Shown piece by piece: positions 57,225-64,000 of a DNA stretch of 64,000 nucleotides. Below the pieces are notes generated by a model. That model did no database searches. It saw only the letters and a program-made list of their open reading frames with translations, and was not told where the DNA came from. Within the stretch, counting starts at the first letter, position 1; each line of letters opens with the position of its first letter. The translations under genes and the position numbers were made by a program. The stretch comes from Oscillospiraceae bacterium (GTDB lineage Bacteria > Bacillota > Clostridia > Oscillospirales > Ruminococcaceae), in contig BQOK01000001.1 in NCBI GenBank assembly GCA_022835495.1, positions 930,001-994,000 of the forward strand, given 5' to 3'.

Positions 57225-58157
57225 ATGAAACGAAGGATCATTGATTTTCATACCCATTTGGGGGATATTTTTCACGACAGCAGGAACATCGTGTTCCACC
57301 CGCCGCTGCACTTTGCGCCCTACCCGGACCCGTTCGAGCAGCTGGCGCAGGAGCATTACGGCCGGGCGCTGGTGACGGAAAACCAGGAGGAGCAGAATGT
57401 GCTGATCGACGCGGGGCAGCTGCGCACCTGGGAGTACGGCAGCCTGGAGGCGACCCAGGCCGCGCTGGACGAAAACAGGATCGACTACGCGGTGTCGCTG
57501 CCGGTGATGCCCAATTCCAGCTTTGAGGAAGCGCTTGCGGCCTCCAAGCTGGAGCCGCGGCTCCTTCCGTTCACCAGCGCGGATTTTCGCCTGCCCATCC
57601 CCGAGATGACGGCCAAGCTGCGGCGGGACATTGCCCGGGGGGCAAAGGGCCTGAAGCTGCACCCGATTTTGCAGAACGTGCCCCTGACCGACGAGCGCAC
57701 CTACGCGGCGGTGGAGGTGTTCGGCGAGCTGGGGCTGCCGGTGACCTCGCACTGCGGCATCAACGATTATTACAAGCCGGGCAGCAAATACCAGCCCTTG
57801 GCGCCCAAGGAGTACGGAGAGCTGCACTACATGCTGGCGCTGATCGAGCGCTACCCGGACTATATCCTGGTGCCCGCCCACGCGGGGGGCGACTGCGGCT
57901 GGGAGTATGAGGAGCTGGCGCAGGAGGTGCACCGGCACGGCTGGAAAAACGTGTATACCGACACCTCCTTCAAAAACGCGGCCGTGATGCGGGAGCTGGC
58001 GGAGCTGTTCGGCGAGGACAAGCTGCTGTTCGCCACCGATTACCCCTTTGACGGGATCACCCAGTCTGTGGCGGCCTGCGAGGAGGCCTTTGCAGACGAC
58101 CCCGTTCTGGCGGACAAGGTGTTTTACCGGAATGCGGCAAGGCTGCTGCATTTGTGA
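57225..58157 (+). CDS. Metal-dependent amidohydrolase (amidohydrolase_2/ACMSD-like TIM barrel)
   Basis: A 310-residue TIM-barrel hydrolase. The N-terminal IIDFHTHLG gives the HxH metal ligands (His9, His11). A central GLKLHP, the VTSHCG histidine (about residue 178), LVPAHAGGDCGWE (about 215) and the barrel-closing FATDYPFDG with the catalytic Asp (about 270) follow the amidohydrolase_2 order. Family members include ACMSD decarboxylase and lactonases. The substrate here is unknown, but a lactone or amide from the imported sugar is plausible. AAAGAGAGG precedes the ATG. It is followed 26 bases later by the alcohol dehydrogenase gene. Confidence 0.85.
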   Translation: MKRRIIDFHTHLGDIFHDSRNIVFHPPLHFAPYPDPFEQLAQEHYGRALVTENQEEQNVLIDAGQLRTWEYGSLEATQAALDENRIDYAVSLPVMPNSSFEEALAASKLEPRLLPFTSADFRLPIPEMTAKLRRDIARGAKGLKLHPILQNVPLTDERTYAAVEVFGELGLPVTSHCGINDYYKPGSKYQPLAPKEYGELHYMLALIERYPDYILVPAHAGGDCGWEYEELAQEVHRHGWKNVYTDTSFKNAAVMRELAELFGEDKLLFATDYPFDGITQSVAACEEAFADDPVLADKVFYRNAARLLHL

Positions 58158-58183
58158 GAAAGGCGGCAAAGGAGGAATAAAAA

Positions 58184-59335
58184 ATGGATTTTACCCTGAT
58201 GCAGGACGCCCGGATTTTATACGGCGAGGGCAGGACGGGCGAGGTGGGCGCGCTGCTGCGGCAGCTGGGCGTTCAAAAAGCGCTGGTGGTGTGCGACGAG
58301 GGGGTAAAGCGCGCGGGCATTGCCGACCAGGTGACCGCAAGCCTGCAAACGGCCGGGGTGGAATTTGCGGTGTTTGACCGGGTGCAGGCCGACCCGCCCA
58401 GCGCCCTGGTGGACGAGGGCGCGGCCTTTTGCAGGCGCGGGGGATACGGCGCCGTGGTGGCGGTGGGCGGAGGGAGCAGCATCGACACGGCCAAAGGCAT
58501 CAACCTGCTGCGCTGCAACGAGGGGGGCATTATGGAATATGCCGACCCGGCCCGGCCCATGAACCGGGCGGAGAATCTGGTGGTGATCCCCACGACCTCG
58601 GGCACCGGGAGCGAACTGTCGGACGGGCTGGTGATCACCAGCCCGGAGCATGTGAAATGCCCGATCCTGGCGGTGAACGCCATGGCAAACTACATTATTC
58701 TGGACCCGCTGCTCACGGTGGGGCTGCCCGCCGGGCTTACCGCCTCCACCGGCATGGACGCGCTGGCCCACTCGGTGGAATCGTACACCTCCACGCTGGC
58801 AAACCTGCTGACCGACCAGATCAGCGAGGCGAACATCCGCTGCGTGGTGCAGTGGCTGCCCCGGGCGGTGGAACATCCCGGGGAGGTGGAGCCGCGGGCC
58901 CATATGGCGGTGGCCAGCATGCTGGGCGGCTGGATGCTGCGGTACGGCCACACCCACGCGGGCCACTCGGCGGCCCATGTGCTGGGAGCCAGGTGCGGCA
59001 TCCCCCACGGCTACGCCTGCGCCTATGCGCTGCCCTGGGTGCTGGAATTCAATGCGCCGGCGATCCCCGAAAAAACAAAAAAGCTGGGGCTGTTGCTGGG
59101 CTGTGCGTTCACCGGCGGCGAGACACCGCAGCAGATCGGCGCACAGGTGCGCCGGGCGCTCATCCGTTTCCGGGACGAGGCGCTGCGGCTGCGCCCCATT
59201 ACCGACTTTACCCCACGGCCGGCCGGGCTGGACGCGCTGGCGGCGGAGATCGAAACGGAGCTGTTCCAGGCGTTCAACCCCCGCAAAATGAGCCGGGAGG
59301 ATGCGCGGGAGCTGCTGGAGAAAATATTTGCGTGA
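58184..59335 (+). CDS. Iron-containing alcohol dehydrogenase
   Basis: A 383-residue group III alcohol dehydrogenase. The nucleotide-binding VVAVGGGSSIDTAKGIN lies near residue 95-110. PTTSGTGSELSDG, metal-binding DALAHSVESYTS and HAGHSAAHVLGARCGIPHGYACAYALPWVLEFN hold the Fe-ligand histidines. It should reduce an aldehyde or ketone, or oxidise an alcohol, with NAD(P)H. It probably acts on a carbonyl product of the preceding amidohydrolase, since they are adjacent in the same direction; that is inference. AAAGGAGG precedes the ATG. Confidence 0.92.
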   Translation: MDFTLMQDARILYGEGRTGEVGALLRQLGVQKALVVCDEGVKRAGIADQVTASLQTAGVEFAVFDRVQADPPSALVDEGAAFCRRGGYGAVVAVGGGSSIDTAKGINLLRCNEGGIMEYADPARPMNRAENLVVIPTTSGTGSELSDGLVITSPEHVKCPILAVNAMANYIILDPLLTVGLPAGLTASTGMDALAHSVESYTSTLANLLTDQISEANIRCVVQWLPRAVEHPGEVEPRAHMAVASMLGGWMLRYGHTHAGHSAAHVLGARCGIPHGYACAYALPWVLEFNAPAIPEKTKKLGLLLGCAFTGGETPQQIGAQVRRALIRFRDEALRLRPITDFTPRPAGLDALAAEIETELFQAFNPRKMSREDARELLEKIFA

Positions 59336-59687
59336 CCGGGGCCCAAAGCGGCAGCCGGGCCGCACGCGGCGCTTGCCCCTGCCCGCCAGGCCCTGCCGGC
59401 CTGCAGAATAAGGCTGTACACAAAGCCCCGCCTTTGGCCCTGCCAAAGACGGGGCTTCCTTTTTTGCCCGGCGCAGGTTACAATGAAAAAGCGGGCGCGG
59501 CGAAGAGCGCGGCGGCCGGAAAGGGAAAACGGCGCTTCAAAGGCAGAGATCATGGGAAGCGGCGGGAGCCGCTGCGCTGCCGCCTTGCACGCCGGTGCAT
59601 CGGCGCGCAGGACCCGGAGCGGTTTGAAATAAAAAAGGAACGCCTGGCCCGGCAGGGCGCTGCGATCCTGGAGTAGGGGAACAAAAA
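59336..59687. other. Spacer between alcohol dehydrogenase and two-component genes
   Basis: These 352 G+C-rich bases hold the terminator at 59423-59465. A weak frame from ATG 59483 (about 49 codons, Arg-rich) has no ribosome site or recognisable motif, and I do not call it a gene. No clear promoter for the regulator was found. Confidence 0.55.
59423..59465 (+). terminator. Terminator of the dehydrogenase gene
   Basis: AAGCCCCG (59423-59430) with inner CTTTGGC pairs with GCCAAAG and CGGGGCTT (to 59457), followed by CCTTTTTTG. Confidence 0.9.
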
Positions 59688-60356
59688 ATGGCGCACATTC
59701 TTTTGATCGAGGACGATCCGCTTTTGGCGGCAGGCCTTGCTTACAACCTGGAAAAGCAGGGCCACACCACCGCCCAGGCGGCCAGCGGGGCAGAGGGGCT
59801 GGCGGCGCTGGCCGGGGCGGAGCTGGTGCTGCTGGATGTGAACCTGCCGGACACGGACGGGTTTGCGCTGGCGGGGCAGATCCGCCAAAAAAGCGGAGCG
59901 CCGCTGATTTTTATCACGGCGCACGACCTGGACGAGGAGATGGTGAGGGCGTTTGAGCTGGGCGCCGACGACTACATCACGAAGCCCTTTAATCTGCAGG
60001 TGGCGCTGGGGCGCATCGGCGCGGTGCTGCGGCGGGCGGGCGCGGGCGCGGAGGCCGGGGTGCTGCGGATAGGGGCGCTGGAGGTGGACCCGGCCCGGGG
60101 CAGGGCCGGGTTTGCGGGCACGCCGCTGGAGCTCACCCCCACCGAGTACCGGCTGCTGCTGGCCCTGGTGGAAAACCGGGGGCGGGTGGTGACCCGGCAG
60201 CAGCTTTTGGAGCGCCTGTGGGACAGCGATGCGGATTTTGTGGACGAGCACACCCTGACCCTGAATGTGAGCCGCCTGCGGGCAAAGCTGGGCGCGGAAT
60301 ACATCCACACCGTGCGGGGCCTTGGCTACCGGCTGGCAGAGGAGGGCGGGGCATGA
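59688..60356 (+). CDS. OmpR/PhoB-family response regulator
   Basis: A 222-residue regulator. The receiver domain (1-115) has LIEDDPLL (acidic pocket Glu8-Asp10), phospho-acceptor Asp50 in VLLDVNLP, Thr/Ala in FITAHD and Lys99 in YITKPF. The winged-helix output domain (125-220) has LELTPTEYRLLLALVENRGRVVTRQQLLERLW, VDEHTLTLNVSRLRAKL and VRGLGYRL. It is paired with the histidine kinase whose start overlaps its stop. GATACC direct repeats in the ABC promoter at 61395-61433 are its likely targets. Confidence 0.95.
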   Translation: MAHILLIEDDPLLAAGLAYNLEKQGHTTAQAASGAEGLAALAGAELVLLDVNLPDTDGFALAGQIRQKSGAPLIFITAHDLDEEMVRAFELGADDYITKPFNLQVALGRIGAVLRRAGAGAEAGVLRIGALEVDPARGRAGFAGTPLELTPTEYRLLLALVENRGRVVTRQQLLERLWDSDADFVDEHTLTLNVSRLRAKLGAEYIHTVRGLGYRLAEEGGA

Positions 60357-61396
60357 GCCGGGCGGAAAAGGCGCTGACCGCCCTGGCGGTTTTTCTGGCG
60401 GTGCTGGTGCTGGCGGGGGGCGGGGCGGCCGCAGCGCTGCTGCCGGACCCCCGGGCGAAGCTGGCCTGCGCGGGCCTGGCCCTTGCAGGTTTTACGGCGG
60501 GCTGCGCCGGCTGGGGCGCCAGCCGCGCCCAGGTGCGCGCCATGGCCCGCAAGCTGGAAAAGGTGCTGCAGCAGGCGTGGGCGGGCAAAGCGCCGGACCC
60601 CACGGCGTTTACGGGCGAAACCATCACCGACCGGCTGGGGGCGCAGGCCGCGCGGCTTGCCGACGCGGTGCAGAGCGAGGCGCAGCGCAGCGAGGCGGCC
60701 CGGGAGCAGCTGCAGGCTACGGTGAGCGATCTGGCCCATCAGCTGCGGGCGCCGGTGGCGAACCTGGCCCTTTACACGGACACCCTGGCGGCGGGCGGTA
60801 TGCCCCCGGAAAAACAGGCGGAATTTTTAAAGGTGCTGCAGGGGCAGACGGAAAAACTGGAGTTTTTGATGGACGCGCTGGTGAAAACAGGGCGGCTGGA
60901 AACAGGCGCCATCCGGATGCAGCCCCGGCTGCTGGAGCTGGCGCCCACGCTGGAACGGGCGGCCGCCCTGGCCCGCCCGCTGGCTGCGGCCAAGGGGCTG
61001 GAGCTGGCGGTGGAGTGCCCGGAGGGGCTGGCGGTGTGCCACGACCCCAAGTGGACCGCCGAGGCGGTGTTCAACCTGCTGGACAACGCGGTCAAATATA
61101 CCCGGGCGGGCAGCGTGCGCCTTGCGGCCGAGCGGTGGGAATTGTTCACCCGCATTTCGGTGCAGGACACAGGGCCCGGGTTTGACGCCCGCCATGCGGC
61201 CCAGCTGTTTGGGCGCTTTTACCGGGAGCCCGCGGCCCAGAGCACCGAGGGGATGGGGCTGGGCCTTTATATTGTGCGGCAGATCGCCCAGCAGCAGGGG
61301 GGCTACACCCAGGCGCGCACCCGGCCGGGCGGCGCGATGTTCAGCATCTTTTTGCCGAGCGGGGAGCCCGGAGCAGGGGAAAGGTATCAAAACTGA
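60353..61396 (+). CDS. Sensor histidine kinase
   Basis: A 347-residue kinase with two N-terminal hydrophobic segments (about residues 8-30 and 36-55) and almost no extracellular loop between them, then an H-box VSDLAHQLRAPVANLALY with His129. The HATPase domain has N-box NLLDNAVKYT (about 243), G1 VQDTGPGF and G2 EGMGLGLYIV. A sensor with so short a loop fits an intramembrane-sensing kinase that reads its signal through a BceB-type permease, and such a permease is encoded next. ATG 60353 overlaps the regulator stop by four bases. Confidence 0.95.
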   Translation: MSRAEKALTALAVFLAVLVLAGGGAAAALLPDPRAKLACAGLALAGFTAGCAGWGASRAQVRAMARKLEKVLQQAWAGKAPDPTAFTGETITDRLGAQAARLADAVQSEAQRSEAAREQLQATVSDLAHQLRAPVANLALYTDTLAAGGMPPEKQAEFLKVLQGQTEKLEFLMDALVKTGRLETGAIRMQPRLLELAPTLERAAALARPLAAAKGLELAVECPEGLAVCHDPKWTAEAVFNLLDNAVKYTRAGSVRLAAERWELFTRISVQDTGPGFDARHAAQLFGRFYREPAAQSTEGMGLGLYIVRQIAQQQGGYTQARTRPGGAMFSIFLPSGEPGAGERYQN

Positions 61397-61412
61397 TACC
61401 TTTCCCCCTTGT
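61377..61412 (+). terminator. Terminator hairpin of the two-component operon
   Basis: GGGGAAAGGTATCA (61377-61390 region) pairs with TGATACCTTTCCCC (61394-61407) through a 3-4 base loop, followed by CTTGTTTTT. The stem overlaps the kinase stop and includes one GATACC box. Confidence 0.75.
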
Positions 61413-61448
61413 TTTTGATACCTGCCCGATACCCTGGCCTGTTATACT
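61395..61448 (+). promoter_or_regulatory. ABC-operon promoter with GATACC direct repeats
   Basis: GATACC occurs on the same strand at 61395, 61417 and 61428, spacings of 22 and 11 bases (two turns and one turn of DNA), ending 9 bases before TATACT (61443-61448). Tandem 11-base-spaced boxes in place of a -35 are typical targets of OmpR-family regulators, so the adjacent response regulator probably activates this promoter. Confidence 0.75.
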
Positions 61449-61480
61449 GGTGCCATTCCAAGAAAGAAGGAGCGTTTTCC

Positions 61481-62158
61481 ATGGAGATATTGAAAACCGA
61501 AGGCCTGAAAAAGTATTACGGCGAGGGGGAAGGACTGGTAAAGGCGCTGGACGGCGTGGATCTTTCCATTGAGGCGGGCAGCTTTACCGCCATTGTGGGG
61601 ACCTCCGGCAGCGGCAAGAGCACCCTTTTGCATATGCTGGGCGGGCTGGATGTTCCCACCGGGGGCACCGTGACCGTGGGGGAAAAGACCATCTCCACCA
61701 TGAACGATGAGGAGCTCACCGTGTTCCGCCGCCGCCAGATCGGGTTTGTGTTCCAGAATTACAACCTGGTGCCCATGCTGACCGTGCACGAAAACATCCT
61801 GCTGCCGGTGCAGCTGGACGGCGCGCAGCCGGACCTTGGGTATGTTGCGCAGATCGAACAGCTTTTGGGACTTGCTGAAAAGCGGGAGCGCATGCCCTCG
61901 AGCCTTTCGGGCGGGCAGCAGCAGCGGGTGGCCATTGCCCGCGCGCTGGCCGCAAAGCCCGCCATCCTGCTGGCCGACGAGCCCACCGGGAACCTGGACT
62001 CCAAGACGAGCCTGGAGGTGCTGGGGCTGCTGAAGCGGAGCGGCCGGCAGTTCCACCAGACCATCGTGATGATCACCCACAACGAGGAGATCGCCCAGAT
62101 GGCGGACCGCATCCTGCGCATTGAGGACGGCCGCCTTGTGGGGGGTGAGGGCAGGTGA
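61481..62158 (+). CDS. ABC transporter ATP-binding protein, MacB/BceA type
   Basis: A 225-residue ATPase. Walker A is VGTSGSGKSTLLHMLGGLD (about residues 40-58), Q-loop FVFQNYNLVPMLTVHENI, signature SSLSGGQQQRVAIARAL, Walker B ILLADEPTGNLD and H-loop VMITHNEEIA. This is the MacB/LolD/BceA type that works with FtsX-like permeases on envelope substrates such as antimicrobial peptides. AGAAAGAAGGAG precedes ATG 61481. Its stop lies five bases before the chosen permease start. Confidence 0.95.
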   Translation: MEILKTEGLKKYYGEGEGLVKALDGVDLSIEAGSFTAIVGTSGSGKSTLLHMLGGLDVPTGGTVTVGEKTISTMNDEELTVFRRRQIGFVFQNYNLVPMLTVHENILLPVQLDGAQPDLGYVAQIEQLLGLAEKRERMPSSLSGGQQQRVAIARALAAKPAILLADEPTGNLDSKTSLEVLGLLKRSGRQFHQTIVMITHNEEIAQMADRILRIEDGRLVGGEGR

Positions 62159-62163
62159 AAAAC

Positions 62164-64000
62164 ATGGCGCTGGATCGAAACAACAACCGGAACATTGTGG
62201 GCCGGCTGGCCCGGCGCGGTGTGCGTGCCGGCCGCCGCACCAGCCTGCTTACCACCCTGACCATTGCCCTGACGGCGGCGCTGGTAACGGCGGCCATTCT
62301 GCAGCTCACCGGCACGGTAAACAGCCAGAAGAAGCTGCTGGAGCGCGCCCAGCACGTTATTTATATGAACCTGGACGCGGCGCAGGTACAGGAGCTGGGC
62401 GCCGACGGGCGGGTGAGCGAAGCCCTGCGCTACAAATCGGGCGGCGGGGTGGAAGAAAACGGCGTGTTCGTTCAGCCCTGCTATCTTGAGCCGGGCGGCG
62501 CGGAGATGGACACCTACAAGCTGGCGGAGGGCCGCGCGCCCGCCGCAATGAACGAGGCGGCGGCGGACAAAGCCATGCTGCGGGCTTACGGGCTGCCGGA
62601 GCAGATCGGCACGGAGATCACCGTTCATTTTTTGAACAGCGAGCCGGAGACCTTTACGGTGGTGGGGCTGACCGACCTGGAGGCGGGCGGCGGAAAGCAG
62701 AGTCGCTATTCCCTGATCCTTTCGGAGGAGTATGCCGAAAACGGGCCGCAGCTTGCGGGCGAGCCCTGGATGCTGATGGCCCGCATGCGGGGAGGGGCGA
62801 ATATGCAGGGCCCCGCGCTGGAGGAGCTGGTCTACAGGGTGGGCGAGGAACACGGCCTGAAGCACCAGAACGTGAACCCCAACAACTATTACATCGACCT
62901 GCGCACCATCAAGGCGAACATGGTGATGGGCGGCGTGGGGTTTGCGGCGCTGCTGGCGGCGGTGAGCCTGCTGGTGATCTACAGCGTTTTTTATCTCTCG
63001 GTGGGCGGCCGGGTGCGGCAGTTCGGCCAGCTGCGCACCATCGGCATGACCCAAAAGCAGCTGCGCCGCATGGTGAAGACCGAGGGCTGGCTGCTGTGGG
63101 CCCTGGGCGCGCCGGCCGGCTGCCTGATCGGCACGGCGGCCATGCTGGCGTTCGGGCCCCCGAACGGGTGGACCCCGGCCAGCGGGGCGGTAGCCGTTGC
63201 CGCCGGCCTTGCGGCCTGCGCGGCGGCGGTGCGCCTGGGCATCCAGAAGCCCGCGGCGCTTGCGGCGGCGGCCAGCCCCATTGAGGCGGCGCGCTACCAG
63301 GCGTTTCGGCCAAAGGGGAAGGGCAAAAAGGAAAAAACGCGGGCGGCGCTTGCCTCAAGGCCTTTGACCCCCTGGGGATTGGCCCGGGTCAGCTTTGCCC
63401 GCAACCTGAAAAAGAACCTGCTCACCATCCTTTCCCTGGCGGTGGGGGGCACCCTGTTCATGACCGCCGCCATCTATCTGGAGGGCTGGAACCTGGAAGA
63501 GTACAGCCGGCAGGCGGAGTTTGAAAAGGGCGAATATGTTGTTTACTTTGACTACAACCAGCAAAACAGCCTGGAAAACGGCGCCGCGGAGCTGCAGCTC
63601 AAGGGGTTGATGGGCCCGGAATTTCAGCAGGCCCTGCGGCAGGTGCCCGGGGTGGAGGCGGTGACCGCCTCTCACGGGGTGACGGCAAAGCTGCGCTGGG
63701 GGGATGTGGACGACCGGGATGCCCTGATGCCCATTGGGCCGGAAGCGGAACCCACCCTGCTGAAAAACCTGGAGGACGGCACGGGGGCTTATGCCGAGCT
63801 GGAGCGCACCGGCGGCCTGTATGTGGGTATGAGCGGCATGTGGAGAGAGCTGTTTGGAAAAGCCCCCCAGGCGGGGGACGAGATTGAGGTCACCTACTAC
63901 AACGGCGAGCTGCGCACGGTCACCCTGCCTGTGGTGGGGGTCGGCGGCAACGGGGTGCGGGACGACGACCCGTCGATGAGCGGCCTGTTCATCAGCCAGG
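62164..64000 (+). CDS. FtsX/MacB-type ABC transporter permease, 5' part (runs off window)
   Basis: An open frame of at least 612 codons continues past the window end. One hydrophobic segment lies near residues 25-45 (TLTIALTAALVTAAILQL), followed by a large extracellular domain (about 50-250). Spans near 255-280, 310-335 and 340-360 lie in an FtsX-like domain (VYSVFYLSVGGRVRQFGQLRTIGMTQKQLRRMV). Another span near 415-435 starts a second copy (FARNLKKNLLTILSLAVGGTLFM). It is the permease partner of the ATPase. Start ATG 62164 uses AGGTGA as ribosome site; GTG 62155, overlapping the ATPase stop, is the alternative. Confidence 0.88.
   Translation, partial: MALDRNNNRNIVGRLARRGVRAGRRTSLLTTLTIALTAALVTAAILQLTGTVNSQKKLLERAQHVIYMNLDAAQVQELGADGRVSEALRYKSGGGVEENGVFVQPCYLEPGGAEMDTYKLAEGRAPAAMNEAAADKAMLRAYGLPEQIGTEITVHFLNSEPETFTVVGLTDLEAGGGKQSRYSLILSEEYAENGPQLAGEPWMLMARMRGGANMQGPALEELVYRVGEEHGLKHQNVNPNNYYIDLRTIKANMVMGGVGFAALLAAVSLLVIYSVFYLSVGGRVRQFGQLRTIGMTQKQLRRMVKTEGWLLWALGAPAGCLIGTAAMLAFGPPNGWTPASGAVAVAAGLAACAAAVRLGIQKPAALAAAASPIEAARYQAFRPKGKGKKEKTRAALASRPLTPWGLARVSFARNLKKNLLTILSLAVGGTLFMTAAIYLEGWNLEEYSRQAEFEKGEYVVYFDYNQQNSLENGAAELQLKGLMGPEFQQALRQVPGVEAVTASHGVTAKLRWGDVDDRDALMPIGPEAEPTLLKNLEDGTGAYAELERTGGLYVGMSGMWRELFGKAPQAGDEIEVTYYNGELRTVTLPVVGVGGNGVRDDDPSMSGLFISQ

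Noticed and set aside
59483-59632. Small Arg-rich frame before the response regulator
   Set aside because: No ribosome site or motif, and the composition is what random G+C-rich DNA gives.
1-64000. rRNA, tRNA, riboswitch or prophage genes
   Set aside because: I scanned the intergenic regions by eye for tRNA-like arms, rRNA motifs, known riboswitch cores and phage structural genes and saw none that I could support.

Overview
The window reads as chromosome of a G+C-rich, Gram-positive gut Clostridia species. The Oscillospiraceae (Faecalibacterium/Gemmiger/Subdoligranulum-like) are the best guess, from the lipoprotein sugar ABC systems, GTP-type PEP carboxykinase, an HPr-like protein, the TsaE-TsaB-RpiB-Upp block and strong AGGAGG ribosome sites. 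The assignment to genus is inference; no rRNA or tRNA gene is present in the window to test it.

Region 1 (1-12654) is the 3' part of a surface-glycan locus. From about 560 it is visibly A+T-rich, unlike the rest of the window. It encodes a WbpB/WbpD/WbpG/WbpE-like route to a diacetamido, possibly amidinated, uronic acid sugar (WbpG is frameshifted here). It also has a Wzx-type flippase, an AsnB-like amidotransferase, a polysialyltransferase-like enzyme, a nonulosonic acid set (NeuB, NeuC, a stand-alone CBS protein, NeuA) and a polysaccharide pyruvyl transferase carrying a 12-G homopolymer inside its coding sequence. A 26-bp-arm hairpin closes the locus.

Region 2 (13087-26117) is ordinary G+C-rich core: AsnA, a CNNM/HlyC-type transporter, a Crh-like HPr homologue lacking the active His, TauE/SafE, the CotH-VTC-DUF4956 triad, two GNAT proteins, acetate kinase, TmcAL and PckG.

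Region 3 (26382-34380) is a fructoselysine-type (Amadori product) operon. A FadR-type regulator is followed by a sugar ABC transporter, a 2-hydroxyacid dehydrogenase, a FrlB-like deglycase, an AEC transporter and a FrlD-like kinase. Two FadR-consensus operators lie at its two internal promoters.

Region 4 (34444-46773) holds PadR/DUF2812, YoaK, a MerR-TipAS regulator with a textbook 19-bp-spacer promoter, and an MGMT-like protein without the catalytic Cys. It also has a small A+T-richer islet (TetR plus ABC-2 exporter, AbrB-zinc ribbon, XRE), an Ala/Pro-rich membrane protein, the Upp-RpiB-TsaB-TsaE operon, a RodA/FtsW protein, an ATC-hydrolase-family protein and a DUF2500-like protein.

Region 5 (46887-59465) looks like one regulon. 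A MalT-like LuxR activator sits between two promoters that share the palindrome CTAT-Y-A-N4-TGATAG exactly 23 bases before TATAAT. One promoter drives a flavin-dependent reductase. The other drives a second sugar ABC operon with a double-SIS protein and a BadF-type sugar kinase, followed after a terminator by an amidohydrolase and an iron-dependent alcohol dehydrogenase. The substrate is unknown; this is my best candidate for an undescribed system.

Region 6 (59688-64000) is a two-component system next to a MacB/BceAB-type ABC transporter, whose promoter carries GATACC direct repeats at helical-turn spacing. The permease runs off the window.
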